Made by a program: the position numbers and the translations under genes. Of a stretch of DNA of 64,000 nt, positions 24,446 through 32,869 are shown piece after piece (position 1 is the first letter of the stretch; the number at the start of each line of letters is the position of its first letter). The notes below the pieces were generated by a model. The model saw only the letters and a list, made by a program, of their open reading frames with translations. It was not told where the DNA came from and ran no database searches. The DNA is from Amycolatopsis thermalba (GTDB lineage: Bacteria > Actinomycetota > Actinomycetes > Mycobacteriales > Pseudonocardiaceae), in the NCBI RefSeq assembly GCF_003385215.1, contig NZ_PQHW01000017.1, forward strand, positions 16,137-80,136, in the 5' to 3' direction.

Positions 24446-25419
24446 CCGGGCCGTTGCGAGCCGTCGCGCTGGGCGGCGGCCACGGGCTGCACGCGACGCT
24501 GACCGCCCTGCGGCGGCTGACCCCGGACGTGACCGCGGTGGTCACGGTCGCCGACGACGGCGGCTCGTCCGGGCGGTTGCGGCGGGAGCTGGGCCTGCTG
24601 CCGCCGGGGGACCTGCGGCAGGCGTTGTCCGCGCTGGCGGTCGCCGAGAAGGGCGAGTCGTTGTGGGCGGAGGTGTTCCAGCACCGGTTCGGCGGCAGCG
24701 GCGCGCTCACCGGGCACGCGGTGGGCAACCTGGTGCTGGCCGGGTTGTTCGAGGTGCTGGGCGATCCGGTGGCCGCGCTGGACGAGGCGCGCCGGCTGCT
24801 GGGCGTGTCCGGGCGGGTGCTGCCGATGTCGCCGGAGCCGCTGGAGATCGAGGCGGAAGTGTCCGGCCTCGACGACGACGGGTCGTTGCGCCGCATCCGT
24901 GGCCAGGTCGCGGTGGCGAGCACCCCGGGGCGGGTCGAGCGGATCACGCTGCGCACGCCGCGGCGGCCGGGCGGGGTGCCGGCGGCGTGCGACGAGGCGG
25001 TGCAGGCCGTGCTGGACGCCGAGGCGGTGTTCCTGGGGCCGGGTTCGTGGTTCACCAGCGTCATCCCGCACCTGATGGTGCCCGCGCTGCACGACGCGCT
25101 GATGCGCACGGCGGCGACGAAGATCGTGGTCCTGAACCTCGTCCCTCAGCCGGGTGAGACGGCGGGGTTCTCACCCGAACGGCACCTGGACGTACTCTTC
25201 CAGCACGCGCCCGGGCTGCGGGTGGACGCGGTGATCGCCGACCGGGACTCGGTGCCGGCACCGGCCCGCCTGCGGGACGCGGCGGCGGGACTGGGGGCCA
25301 CGGCGCTTCTGGCGGATGTGGCGGACCCTGGTCGCGAGGGTGTGCACGATCCGGATGCGCTGGCGAGCTGTGTGCGGGAAGCTCTCGGTCTCAGCGGGAC
25401 CGAGGGCCGGAAAGGGTAG
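24442..25419 (+). CDS. yvcK: YvcK/GlmR-like gluconeogenesis factor (CofD-like fold)
   Basis: A 325-residue protein with ALGGGHGLHATLTALRRL, VVTVADDGGSSGRLRRELG and LPPGDLRQALSAL, the conserved phosphate- and UDP-sugar-binding loops of the YvcK/GlmR family. CofD shares the fold, but the gene neighbours identify YvcK. In Bacillus, GlmR (YvcK) binds UDP-GlcNAc and supports peptidoglycan precursor supply on gluconeogenic carbon sources; the mycobacterial homologue CuvA has a related cell-wall role. GTG start overlaps rapZ; whiA follows after 9 bp. Confidence 0.93.
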   Translation: MTGPLRAVALGGGHGLHATLTALRRLTPDVTAVVTVADDGGSSGRLRRELGLLPPGDLRQALSALAVAEKGESLWAEVFQHRFGGSGALTGHAVGNLVLAGLFEVLGDPVAALDEARRLLGVSGRVLPMSPEPLEIEAEVSGLDDDGSLRRIRGQVAVASTPGRVERITLRTPRRPGGVPAACDEAVQAVLDAEAVFLGPGSWFTSVIPHLMVPALHDALMRTAATKIVVLNLVPQPGETAGFSPERHLDVLFQHAPGLRVDAVIADRDSVPAPARLRDAAAGLGATALLADVADPGREGVHDPDALASCVREALGLSGTEGRKG

Positions 25420-25428
25420 GGAGGGGCC

Positions 25429-26415
25429 ATGGCGATGACCGCCGCCGTGAAGGACGAGCTCAGCAGGCTGCAGATCACGAAGATCGGGCCGCGCCGGTCC
25501 GAAGTCGCGTCGATGCTGCGCTTCGCCGGTGGCCTGCACATCGTGGGGGGACGGGTGGTGGTGGAGGCCGAGCTGGACACGGGTTCGGTCGCGCGGCGCC
25601 TGCGCAAGGAGATCCACGAGCTGTACGGCCACCATTCGGACGTGCACGTGTTGTCCGCGGGCGGGCTGCGGAAGACGACGAGGTACATCGTCCGGGTGGT
25701 TCAGGACGGGGAGAGCCTGGCCCGGCAGACGGGGTTGATCGACCAGCGGGGCCGCCCGGTGCGGGGCCTGCCGGCGGCGGTGGTGTCCGGCGGGATCGCC
25801 GACGCCGAGGCCGCGTGGCGGGGCGCGTTCCTGGCGCACGGTTCGCTGACCGAGCCGGGCCGGTCGTCGTCGCTGGAGGTCACGTGCCCCGGCCCGGAGG
25901 CGGCGCTGGCGCTGGTGGGGGCGGCGCGGCGGATGGGCATCCAGGCGAAGTCGCGTGAGGTGCGGGGAGCCGACCGGGTGGTGGTCCGGGACGGGGACGC
26001 CATCGGTGCGCTGCTGACCCGGCTGGGCGCCCACGCGAGCGTCCTGCAGTGGGAGGAGCGCCGGATGCGCCGCGAGGTCCGCGCGACGGCGAACCGCCTG
26101 GCCAACTTCGACGACGCCAACCTGCGCCGGAGCGCCCGGGCGGCGGTCGCGGCGGCCGCCCGGGTGGAACGAGCGCTGGACATCCTGGCCGACACCGCAC
26201 CCGAACACCTGCTCGCCGCCGGACGGTTGCGGCTGGAGAATCGTCAGGCATCCCTGGAGGAGCTGGGCCAGCTGGCCGACCCCCCGATGACGAAGGACGC
26301 GGTGGCCGGCCGGATCCGGAGATTGCTGGCGATGGCCGACAAGCGGGCGAAGGAACTGAACATCCCGGACACCGAAAGCGCCGTCACGCCGGAAATGCTC
26401 GAGGAGAGCGTCTAA
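25429..26415 (+). CDS. whiA: sporulation/cell-division regulator WhiA
   Basis: WhiA (328 aa) couples a degenerate LAGLIDADG homing-endonuclease fold to a C-terminal helix-turn-helix. It opens [18 protein letters not shown]; the endonuclease-like part has [20 protein letters not shown]; the DNA-binding end reads [20 protein letters not shown] and [13 protein letters not shown]. In Streptomyces WhiA acts with WhiB to switch aerial hyphae to sporulation septation. ATG at 25429 after GGGAGGGGCC. It is the last gene of the uvrC group and ends in a palindrome-rich gap. Confidence 0.96.
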   Translation: MAMTAAVKDELSRLQITKIGPRRSEVASMLRFAGGLHIVGGRVVVEAELDTGSVARRLRKEIHELYGHHSDVHVLSAGGLRKTTRYIVRVVQDGESLARQTGLIDQRGRPVRGLPAAVVSGGIADAEAAWRGAFLAHGSLTEPGRSSSLEVTCPGPEAALALVGAARRMGIQAKSREVRGADRVVVRDGDAIGALLTRLGAHASVLQWEERRMRREVRATANRLANFDDANLRRSARAAVAAAARVERALDILADTAPEHLLAAGRLRLENRQASLEELGQLADPPMTKDAVAGRIRRLLAMADKRAKELNIPDTESAVTPEMLEESV

Positions 26416-26446
26416 GGACGCCGGGACGGCGAACCCAACGAGCTGG

Positions 26447-26586
26447 GTGGTCATCCCGTCGCCTGACACGTGACGATCACCTTGAGCCAGGGCCGCAACC
26501 TCCGCTGCCAGCGTGAGTTGACATGCCAACCTTGCGGCCCTGGCTCAAGGTGATATGCACAAACCGGAAGGCGACGGGATGACCAC
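26447..26586. repeat. large nested palindrome between convergent genes
   Basis: Outer arms of 18 bp (26447-26464 and 26569-26586) and inner arms of 23 bp (26476-26498 and 26532-26554) are both perfect inverted repeats. They are separated by 11- and 14-nt internal loops and a 33-nt centre containing GTTGACATGCCAAC. The 140-bp element can form a long hairpin or cruciform on either strand. It lies between whiA and the oppositely oriented hydrolase gene, so it could terminate both. No transposase, target duplication or T-run is visible. It may be a mobile non-coding repeat. Confidence 0.8.
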
Positions 26587-26823
26587 ACAGCGACCACCTC
26601 GTCAAGGTGAGATGACAACGGTCCCCCGTCATCCCGGAGCCTGCCCGTCCGGCGAGGACATCTCTTGATCTTTAGAGGTGACGTTGGGCAGGCGGAGAGC
26701 CCGCCCCGCGGGCGGAGGCGCCTACGGCGCCTAACGGTCACATTGGGTGTGGAGCTTGGTCGGTCCACTTGCGTTGCCGGCCGCCGGTTTCCGTGGGGCT
26801 TTGAAAAGACTCGTGCCTGTTAG
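26587..26823. other. gene-free stretch with several small hairpins
   Basis: No supportable gene. It holds GCCTGCCC (26639-26646) paired with GGGCAGGC (26686-26693), enclosing a loop with TCTCTTGATCTTTAGAGG. Next come CCCGCC...GGCGG and GGCGCC-TAC-GGCGCC, then an AT-richer run before the hydrolase stop. The base composition is lower in GC than the neighbours. Together with the nested palindrome it looks like accumulated repetitive DNA. Confidence 0.5.
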
Positions 26824-27618
26824 TTACCCCAGCAGTCCTTCCACCGCGGCCGTCGCCTGGGTGACCTCTCGCATCGCCGTCTCCATCGCCGTGCCGCTGG
26901 GGCGGTGGCTCAGCACCACCACGACGTACCGGTCCCCGGCACCCACCAGCCCGCTGGTGTGCGCGTCGACCCCGCCGCGGCCCGCCGCCCATCCCTGCTT
27001 GATCGCCCACGGGCGGCCCGGCAACGCGTCCGGGATTCCGAAGTACTGGTCGACCCCGTCGGCCGCCACCGGGGGCGTGTCCCGCAGCGGGTCGAGGATC
27101 AAGCGCCGCTCACCCGCAGGCAGGGCCAGCACCGCCCGGTAGATCGTCAGCACGTCCTCGGCCGTCAGGAGCGTGTCGCCCCAGCGGCCCGGGTCCGAGG
27201 GTGGCTCGGTGGCCGTCAAACCGAGTGAACCGGCCGTGCGGCGGACGATCTCCGGTCCGCCCCCGGACTCCCACAGCTGGCTGGCGATCGCGTCGTCGCT
27301 GGAGGACAGCATTTTCGCCACGCGCGGGCTCGGCCGCTGCGGTGTCACGTGGCCGCGCTGCACGAGGTCGATCGCGATCAGCAGCTTCACCAGCGACGCC
27401 GACCGGTACCGCGTGTCGAGTCCCGCGCCGCGCAGGATGCGGTCCTTCTCGCGGTCGTAGACGAGCACGCTCGTCGCCGAGTCCTCGGCCGGTCCGGAGG
27501 TGCCGGAGCTGCTGCCGCGGAGCGCGAGCGCGAGGCCCAGTGCCAGGGCGATCACGACGACCGCGGTGACGAGGACGACGATCGGGCCACGGCGCAGTGG
27601 CCTGGTCTGCACGGACAT
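26824..27618 (-). CDS. membrane-anchored serine hydrolase (beta-lactamase / DD-peptidase fold)
   Basis: A 264-residue protein with an N-terminal signal anchor (GPIVVLVTAVVVIALALGLA, residues 11-30) and a Ser-rich linker. The penicillin-recognising core has S75-L-V-K78 as the SxxK motif, SDD near residue 109 where SxN/SDN is expected, and KQGW in place of KTG. It would sit outside the membrane. It is shorter and more divergent than class A beta-lactamases, so a cell-wall or unknown role is more likely than resistance. The ATG at 27618 has GGAAGGTGATCACC before it. It diverges from the response-regulator gene 102 bp away. Confidence 0.75.
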   Translation of the reverse strand: MSVQTRPLRRGPIVVLVTAVVVIALALGLALALRGSSSGTSGPAEDSATSVLVYDREKDRILRGAGLDTRYRSASLVKLLIAIDLVQRGHVTPQRPSPRVAKMLSSSDDAIASQLWESGGGPEIVRRTAGSLGLTATEPPSDPGRWGDTLLTAEDVLTIYRAVLALPAGERRLILDPLRDTPPVAADGVDQYFGIPDALPGRPWAIKQGWAAGRGGVDAHTSGLVGAGDRYVVVVLSHRPSGTAMETAMREVTQATAAVEGLLG

Positions 27619-27707
27619 GGTGATCACCTTCCGCCGCCGATGTCCGCGTCCCGTCGTCGTCATGTCATGGTTTTGCAACAGAGTCGCGGCAGTTGGTGAA
27701 ACACCGC

Positions 27708-27713
27708 CATAAT
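27708..27713 (+). promoter_or_regulatory. leaderless promoter -10 (CATAAT) of the two-component operon
   Basis: CATAAT followed by 7 nt and the GTG of the response-regulator gene at 27721, the spacing typical of leaderless transcripts in this window. Confidence 0.5.
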
Positions 27714-27720
27714 CGGCCGC

Positions 27721-28395
27721 GTGCCGACTGTGCTGCTGATCGAGGACGACCCGGCGGTCCGGGAAGGACTGTGCCTGGGCCTGCGCCGGCACGGCCACGA
27801 CGTGGAACCGGCCGCGGACGGCGAAGGCGGCCTGCGCCTGCTCGCCGCGCGCAGGCCCGACCTCGTGCTGCTCGACCTGATGCTGCCCGGCATCGACGGG
27901 TTCGAGGTGTGCCGCCGCATCCGCGCCACCGGCCCCATCCCGATCATCATGCTCACCGCCCGCGGCGACGACATCGACGTCGTCGGCGGGCTCGAAGCCG
28001 GCGCCGACGACTACGTGGTCAAACCCGTCCAGCCCCGCGTCCTGGACGCCCGCATCAAGGCCGTCCTGCGCCGCGGCGGCGCGGCGGGCCAGGACCGCGA
28101 ACGACACGGCGCGCTGGTGATCGACCGCGCCGCCTGCGAGGTCACCAAGCACGGCGAACCGGTCCGGCTGACACCCACCGAGCTGCGGCTGCTGCTCGAG
28201 CTGTCCCGCGTGCCCGGCCGCGTGCTCAGCCGCCAGCAGCTGCTGGAACTGGTGTGGGACCACGACTACCTCGGCGACTCGCGGCTGGTGGACGCGTGCG
28301 TGCAGCGGTTGCGCGCGAAGCTGGAGGACCAGCCCGCGGCGCCGGTGTACGTGCGGACCGTGCGCGGCTTCGGCTACCGGTTCGGTCCACTGTGA
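27721..28395 (+). CDS. OmpR/PhoB-family response regulator
   Basis: A 224-residue regulator. The receiver domain has the acidic pair IEDD at residues 7-10, the phospho-acceptor D52 in LLDLMLPGIDG and the KP motif in VVKPVQ. The winged-helix domain has VRLTPTELRLLLELSRVPGR and the final VRTVRGFGYRFGPL. GTG start by leaderless promoter. The stop overlaps the kinase start (GTGA) and a GerMN lipoprotein follows, so the three genes form one signalling unit. The layout recalls the actinobacterial CseB-CseC and MtrA-MtrB-LpqB systems, but the match is not close enough to name it. Confidence 0.92.
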   Translation: MPTVLLIEDDPAVREGLCLGLRRHGHDVEPAADGEGGLRLLAARRPDLVLLDLMLPGIDGFEVCRRIRATGPIPIIMLTARGDDIDVVGGLEAGADDYVVKPVQPRVLDARIKAVLRRGGAAGQDRERHGALVIDRAACEVTKHGEPVRLTPTELRLLLELSRVPGRVLSRQQLLELVWDHDYLGDSRLVDACVQRLRAKLEDQPAAPVYVRTVRGFGYRFGPL

Positions 28396-29810
28396 TCAGA
28401 CGCGTTCTCGCGCGGCTGCGGGGGATCCGCGCGCGGCTGGTGCTCATCATCAGCCTGGTCGCGGTGGCGGCGATCGTCGGCGCGACCGGGGTCAACTACG
28501 TCGCCGCGCGGCGCACCGTGCTCGCCGCGACGCAGGACTCGCTGATCACCAAGCTGCGCGACGACGTGGACGCCATCGCCCCCACCCTGCGGATGCCGCC
28601 CGACGTGGAGACGCTCAACCAGCTCCTGCGCGCCGTCCCGTCCGCCGCCGTCGCCCGCTACGGCACACTGACCTCCACCGTCGGCGGTTCGATGGCCGGG
28701 GTGCCGCCCGAGCTGATCGCCCGGATCGACGCGGAAAAGCAGGTGGTGTTCCAGCGGGTCGACTCCTACGGCACCCCCCAGCTGCTGGTCGGCATGCCCG
28801 TCATGACCGTCGACACCAGCTTCCGCCGCGTCCCGTCCGGGCTGGAGGTGTACGGGTGGTTCTCGCTGACCGCCGAGCAGCAGCAGATCAGCGAGTTCGC
28901 GCTCAACGGCTGGCGCACCGCGGCCGTCGCGGTGCCGCTGGCGGTGCTCCTCGCCTGGCTCGCCGCAGGCGCGGTGCTGCGGCCGGTGCGGCGCCTGCGC
29001 GACGGCGCGCGCCAGCTGGCCCACGGCCGGCTTGCCACCCGGCTGCCCGAGCGGGGCGCTGACGAGCTGGCCGAGCTCGCGCGCACGTTCAACGAATCCG
29101 CCGCGAGCCTGGAGAAGTCGGTGGGGGAGCTGCGCCGCATGGAGGCCGACGCGCGCCGGTTCGTCGCCGACGTGTCGCACGAGCTGCGCACCCCGCTCGC
29201 CGCGATGACCGCCGTGACCGAGGTGCTCGACGAGGAGGCCGCGCGGCTGCAGGGCGACGCGGCCACCGCCACCCGCCTGGTGAGCGAGGAGACCCGCAAG
29301 CTGACCCGGCTCGTCGACGACCTCATCGAGATCTCCCGCTTCGACAACGGCCGCGCCCGCATGGACCGGCGCGAGGCCGACCTCGGCGAGCTGATCGCCG
29401 CGACCCTGCGCACCCGGCAGTGGAGCGACCGCGTCGAGGCCGAGCTGCCGCCCGGGATCGTCGCCGCGGTGGACGCGCGCCGCTTCGACGTGATCGTGGC
29501 GAACCTGGTCGGCAACGCGTTGCGGCACGGCGCCCCGCCGGTGCGGGTGCGCCTGTCCGCGGCCGGCGGGGAGGCCGTCGTCGAGGTCACCGACCACGGG
29601 CCGGGACTGGCCGACGACGTGCTGCCACACGTGTTCGCCCGGTTCTACAAGGCCGACACCGCGCGGTCGCGGTCGGAGGGGAGTGGTCTCGGGTTGTCCA
29701 TCGCGGAGAAGAACGCCGGCCTGCACGGCGGCACGATCGAGGCCGGCAACCACCCGGGCGGCGGTGCCCGGTTCGTGCTCCGGCTGCCGCGGGCGGAGGT
29801 GCGGCGATGA
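28392..29810 (+). CDS. sensor histidine kinase (HAMP, HisKA, HATPase)
   Basis: A 472-residue membrane kinase. One transmembrane segment (LVLIISLVAVAAIVGATGVN) lies near residue 20 and a second (AAVAVPLAVLLAWLAAGAVL) near 180, bounding an extracellular sensor of about 140 residues. A HAMP linker follows, then DVSHELRTPLAAM with phospho-acceptor H263. The ATP lid has VANLVGNALRHG (N box), DHGPGLADD (G1) and GSGLGLSIAEKNAGLHGG. GTG start inside the regulator stop. It should phosphorylate the upstream regulator; the signal is unknown but probably at the cell envelope. Confidence 0.92.
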   Translation: MIRRVLARLRGIRARLVLIISLVAVAAIVGATGVNYVAARRTVLAATQDSLITKLRDDVDAIAPTLRMPPDVETLNQLLRAVPSAAVARYGTLTSTVGGSMAGVPPELIARIDAEKQVVFQRVDSYGTPQLLVGMPVMTVDTSFRRVPSGLEVYGWFSLTAEQQQISEFALNGWRTAAVAVPLAVLLAWLAAGAVLRPVRRLRDGARQLAHGRLATRLPERGADELAELARTFNESAASLEKSVGELRRMEADARRFVADVSHELRTPLAAMTAVTEVLDEEAARLQGDAATATRLVSEETRKLTRLVDDLIEISRFDNGRARMDRREADLGELIAATLRTRQWSDRVEAELPPGIVAAVDARRFDVIVANLVGNALRHGAPPVRVRLSAAGGEAVVEVTDHGPGLADDVLPHVFARFYKADTARSRSEGSGLGLSIAEKNAGLHGGTIEAGNHPGGGARFVLRLPRAEVRR

Positions 29811-30334
29811 GGTGGATCGGGCTGCTGCTGGTGCTGGTGCTCGCCGGGTGCGGGGTGCGCCCGACAAATCCGGTGTCGGCGGGCGACCCGCCGGTCGGCG
29901 CGGCGCCCGGGCCGATCCTGTACTTCCTGCAGGCCGGCGAGCTGCAACCCGTCGTCCGCGCGACCGGCCACCTCGGCACGGTCGCCGACGCGGTCGCCCT
30001 GCTCCTGGCCGGCCCGACCCCGGACGAATACGCCGTGAACTACGCGTCCATGCTGCCCCCCGGCGCGGTCGGCGCGTCCGTGGGGACGCTGGACCAGGGC
30101 GTCGTGACCGTGCACCTCACCGTGCCCCTGGACGTCCTGCCCGAGACGGCGAAGGACCAGATCGTCTGCACGGTGATCGCGGTGCACGCGCAGGCGGGCG
30201 CCAGCGCCTACGGGGTGGTCGTGCGGCTGGCCGGGCCCCCCGGCGTGATGCCGGCGGACGAATACGTCACCACCAAGGCGCGGCCGGACGGCGCGGAAGC
30301 GGCGCAGGGCCGGACCTGCCCCCTCATCCGCTGA
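29807..30334 (+). CDS. GerMN-domain lipoprotein
   Basis: A 175-residue exported lipoprotein. The signal sequence MRWIGLLLVLVLAGC ends in the lipobox LAGC with C15. The rest (ILYFLQAGELQPVVRATG, VADAVALLLAGPTPDEYAVN, VTVHLTVPLDVLPETAKDQI) is a single GerMN-type domain, the module also found in the accessory lipoprotein LpqB of MtrAB systems. It starts in the kinase stop (ATGA), which suggests it modulates the kinase sensor or reports on the envelope. That link is inference from operon position. Confidence 0.82.
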   Translation: MRWIGLLLVLVLAGCGVRPTNPVSAGDPPVGAAPGPILYFLQAGELQPVVRATGHLGTVADAVALLLAGPTPDEYAVNYASMLPPGAVGASVGTLDQGVVTVHLTVPLDVLPETAKDQIVCTVIAVHAQAGASAYGVVVRLAGPPGVMPADEYVTTKARPDGAEAAQGRTCPLIR

Positions 30335-30364
30335 CGTCCGGAACGCACCGGATGTGCAAGGCGT

Positions 30365-30402
30365 GTTACGACCGCCCGCTGCCGGGTACGAACTCGTAAC
30401 CT
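30365..30402 (+). promoter_or_regulatory. possible promoter/operator of gpgS
   Basis: GTTACGA (30365-30371) is repeated in reverse complement as TCGTAAC (30394-30400). The second arm overlaps a -10-like TAACCT (30397-30402), about 85 nt before gpgS. A regulator site over the promoter is possible; the evidence is only the symmetry. Confidence 0.3.
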
Positions 30403-30487
30403 GCCGGTTTCATCCCGGAGCGGCTGGCGAAACCCGTCTGCCGAAGCATCGGTCTGGCCGATGTCCGGTTCGGGGAAGGGGATGCGC

Positions 30488-31516
30488 ATGCGTGGCTTCA
30501 GGGCGAGGAAGGTGGCGGCGCCGCAGGTGTCCGCCGACGTCGGCTCCTGGCTGCCCCGGCGCAGCAGCCAGGCGGGCGACTGGCCGGTAGCCGGCCTGAT
30601 CGCCGCCAAGGGGGACACGACCGTCAGCGTGGTGATCCCGGCCAGGGACGAGGAGGCCACGGTCGGTGACATCGTGCGCACGATCCGCCGTGACCTGGTC
30701 GAGCGCCACCAGCTGGTCGACGAGGTGATGGTCGTCGACTCGCGCTCGCGGGACGCGACCGCGCGGGTGGCCGTGGAAGCGGGGGCGACCGTCGTGGCGC
30801 AGGACTCGGTCCTGCCTGCCCTGCCCGGGCTGCAGGGCAAGGGGGAGGCGCTGTGGAAGGGGCTGGCCGCCTCCCGCGGCGACATCGTCGTGTTCGTCGA
30901 CGGCGACCTGTACGACTTCACCAGCGACTACGTGACCGGCCTGCTCGGCCCGCTGCTCACCGACGACTCGATCGCCTACGTCAAGGGCTTCTACCACCGG
31001 CCGCTGGTCGGGCCGGTGAGCACCGACGCCGACGGCGGCGGCCGGGTCACCGAGCTGGTGGCGCGCCCGCTGCTGAACCTGTACTGGCCCGAGCTGGCCG
31101 GGTTCGTGCAGCCACTGGCCGGCGAGTACGCCGGGCGGCGCGAGGTGCTGGAGCGGGTGCCGTTCGTGGCGAACTACGGGGTCGAGGTCGGGCACCTGAT
31201 CGACATCCTGGAGGCCCACGGCCTGGACGCGCTCGCGCAGGTCGATCTCGGCAAGCGCACCCACCGGCACCAGAACACCCAGGCGCTGGGCCGCATGTCC
31301 GGCCAGATCATGCTCACCGTGTTCGACCGCCTGGAGCGCTACGGGCGCCTGGTGTCGGCCGAGCCCCCGGCGACGCTGCTCGCGCAGTTCCGCCGCGGCG
31401 AGTCCGGGCACGGCGTCGACCGCGAGCTGGTGGTCACCGACCTGGCGTGCGAGCAGCGCCCGCCGCTGGCCACCCTGCGCGCCGCCGACGGCTCGGGGCT
31501 GCGGGAGATCGCCTGA
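30488..31516 (+). CDS. gpgS: glucosyl-3-phosphoglycerate synthase
   Basis: GpgS (342 aa from this start, GT81 family) transfers glucose from a nucleotide sugar to 3-phosphoglycerate. This is the first step toward glucosylglycerate and methylglucose lipopolysaccharides. The GT-A fold shows VVIPARDEEATVGDIV, VDSRSRDAT, the metal-binding D138-G-D140 (VFVDGDLYDF), YVKGFYHRP and GEYAGRREVLE with FVANYGVEVG. Three in-frame ATGs exist (30461, 30482, 30488). The last has the best spacing from GGGGAAGGGG and is preferred, though longer forms are possible. It stands alone; the next gene is convergent across a repeat array. Confidence 0.9.
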   Translation: MRGFRARKVAAPQVSADVGSWLPRRSSQAGDWPVAGLIAAKGDTTVSVVIPARDEEATVGDIVRTIRRDLVERHQLVDEVMVVDSRSRDATARVAVEAGATVVAQDSVLPALPGLQGKGEALWKGLAASRGDIVVFVDGDLYDFTSDYVTGLLGPLLTDDSIAYVKGFYHRPLVGPVSTDADGGGRVTELVARPLLNLYWPELAGFVQPLAGEYAGRREVLERVPFVANYGVEVGHLIDILEAHGLDALAQVDLGKRTHRHQNTQALGRMSGQIMLTVFDRLERYGRLVSAEPPATLLAQFRRGESGHGVDRELVVTDLACEQRPPLATLRAADGSGLREIA

Positions 31517-31517
31517 C

Positions 31518-31665
31518 ACGAACGTAGAACTCGCGCTCACGAACGTAGAACTCGCGCCCAGGAGCGCAGGACTCGCGCGGCGCCGGCGAGTCCCACGTTC
31601 AGGCGCGCGAGTTCCGCGCTCGGGTGCGCGAGTTCTGCGTTCGGGTGCGCGAACTCTGCGCTCAG
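31518..31665. repeat. 21-bp repeat array C, head-to-head
   Basis: Between gpgS and the convergent oxygenase gene lie three units reading CGAACGTAGAACTCGCGC-like, then four reading GCGCGAGTTCYGCGYTCGGG-like. They meet at the symmetric GCGCGGCGCCGGCGAG near 31580. It is the same family as arrays A, B and D, and its right edge touches the oxygenase stop. Confidence 0.8.
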
Positions 31666-32363
31666 GTGGCGTCGTGGAACACCAGGCCCAGTGTGTGGCG
31701 GATGCCGGTGCGGACGGTGCTCACGCCGTGCCGCACCGGCGCCGCCGACCAGCCGCGGGACGAGCGCACCGGGCGGTCCCGGGTGGTGAAGATCAGCGCG
31801 TGACCCTGCGGCAGCTGGGTCACCGTGCCGCGGGACTGGGCCCGGGGCCGCTGCTCGACCAGCAGGAACTCGCCGCCGGTGTGGTCGGCGCCGGGCACGT
31901 CGAGCCCGATCACGACCTGCAGCGGGAACACCAGCTCCCCGTACAGGTCGCGGTGCAGCGCGTTCCAGTCGCCGGCCCGGTAGCGCAGCAGGATCGGCGT
32001 CGGCCGGATCTGGCCCGCGCGGTGGCACCGGTCGAGCCAGGTTTCCAGGTCGTCCGGCCACGGCGCGTCCCAGCCCAGCTTGGCCGCCCAGTCGCGGGCG
32101 ATCGGCAGCAGGTGCGGGTAGAACGCCGCCTGGAGGCGGGCGACCGGCTCGGGCAGCGGGTAGCCGAAGTAGCGATACTGCCCGGACCCGAACCGGAAGC
32201 GCGCCATGTCGATCGTGGACCGGAACCGGCCCGCGTCGTCGTACAGCGCCGACAGCTCCCGGCACTCGCGCGCGCTCAGGATCGGCGGCGTGAGGGCGCA
32301 GCCGGTGTCGTTCAGTTCTGCCGTGAGGGCGGGCCAGTCGAAGCCCGCGACGTCCGAGATCAC
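31662..32363 (-). CDS. 2-oxoglutarate/Fe(II)-dependent oxygenase (prolyl-hydroxylase-like)
   Basis: A 233-residue protein. The iron-binding facial triad appears as ALHRDLYGELVFPLQ (HxD) and, near the end, RTGIRHTLGLVFHD (distal His with a preceding Arg for 2-oxoglutarate). The context GGEFLLVEQRPRAQSRG matches the P4Hc-type 2OG oxygenase family. The substrate is unknown. I set the GTG at 32363 because conserved sequence starts there and a CAGACT -10 box lies exactly 7 nt upstream on the minus strand. A longer frame upstream is unconserved. Confidence 0.85.
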   Translation of the reverse strand: MISDVAGFDWPALTAELNDTGCALTPPILSARECRELSALYDDAGRFRSTIDMARFRFGSGQYRYFGYPLPEPVARLQAAFYPHLLPIARDWAAKLGWDAPWPDDLETWLDRCHRAGQIRPTPILLRYRAGDWNALHRDLYGELVFPLQVVIGLDVPGADHTGGEFLLVEQRPRAQSRGTVTQLPQGHALIFTTRDRPVRSSRGWSAAPVRHGVSTVRTGIRHTLGLVFHDAT

Positions 32364-32370
32364 CCCGCCC

Positions 32371-32376
32371 AGTCTG
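32371..32376 (-). promoter_or_regulatory. leaderless promoter -10 (CAGACT) of the oxygenase gene
   Basis: On the minus strand CAGACT is followed by 7 nt (GGGCGGG) and the GTG at 32363, an arrangement identical to that of ggt. Confidence 0.5.
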
Positions 32377-32406
32377 CGCGCCCGGCCGGCCGCGGGCTGG
32401 CGGGAA

Positions 32407-32844
32407 TCAGTCGGCGAGACCGCCGAACGCGACCACCTTCGTGATGCGTGCCCGGACCAGCAGTTCACCCGGCACGGCGTTGCGCTTGCCGAACTCGTCC
32501 GCCCGGTCCTCGCCCATGTAGCGCGCGCCGATGCGGGTCGACCAGTGCAGCATCTCGTCCAGGTCCTCGTGCACCGTCGCCTCGGCGGTGAACTGGACGA
32601 ACGCGAACGGCGGCTCCTGGTCGTCCACGCACAGCGACAACCGCGGGTCCCGCCGCAGCGCCCGCCCCTTCACCGACTCCGCGCCGGTGTTGAAGATCAG
32701 CTCGTCGGCGCCGTCGTCGGTGTTGACGACGAACCAGACCGGCGTCACGTGGGGGCTGCCGTCGGCGCGCGTGATGCCCAGCTTCCCGGTGCGCGTGCCG
32801 ACGGAGGCGAACTCCAGCCACTCGTCCCTGCTCAATGCGTGCAT
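32407..32844 (-). CDS. PPOX-class (F420/FMN-binding split-barrel) oxidoreductase
   Basis: A 145-residue single-domain split barrel: FASVGTRTGKLGITRADGSP, HVTPVWFVVNTDDG, SVKGRALRRDPRLSLCVDD and FVQFTAEATVHEDLDE. This pattern is typical of the actinobacterial PPOX-class F420-dependent enzymes (TIGR03618-like). The cofactor (F420 or FMN) and substrate cannot be told from sequence. Its ATG lies 6 nt after a TAGGGT -10 box on the minus strand. It is divergent from the marR gene, only 25 bp between starts, so the two probably share regulation. Confidence 0.82.
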   Translation of the reverse strand: MHALSRDEWLEFASVGTRTGKLGITRADGSPHVTPVWFVVNTDDGADELIFNTGAESVKGRALRRDPRLSLCVDDQEPPFAFVQFTAEATVHEDLDEMLHWSTRIGARYMGEDRADEFGKRNAVPGELLVRARITKVVAFGGLAD

Positions 32845-32850
32845 GGGGCG

Positions 32851-32856
32851 ACCCTA
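32851..32856 (-). promoter_or_regulatory. -10 box (TAGGGT) of the PPOX gene
   Basis: On the minus strand TAGGGT, then CGCCCC, then ATG at 32844, which gives a leaderless layout. The box lies in the 25-bp gap shared with the divergent marR gene. Confidence 0.4.
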
Positions 32857-32869
32857 GCGACGTGGGATC

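Noticed and set aside
26447..26823. Insertion sequence at the large palindrome
   Set aside because: No transposase or transposase remnant, and no flanking target duplication that I can see. It is recorded as a repeat only.
26824..27618. Beta-lactamase conferring antibiotic resistance
   Set aside because: Only the SxxK motif is standard. The SDN and KTG positions read SDD and KQG, and the class A omega-loop Glu is not evident, so a resistance claim is not supported.
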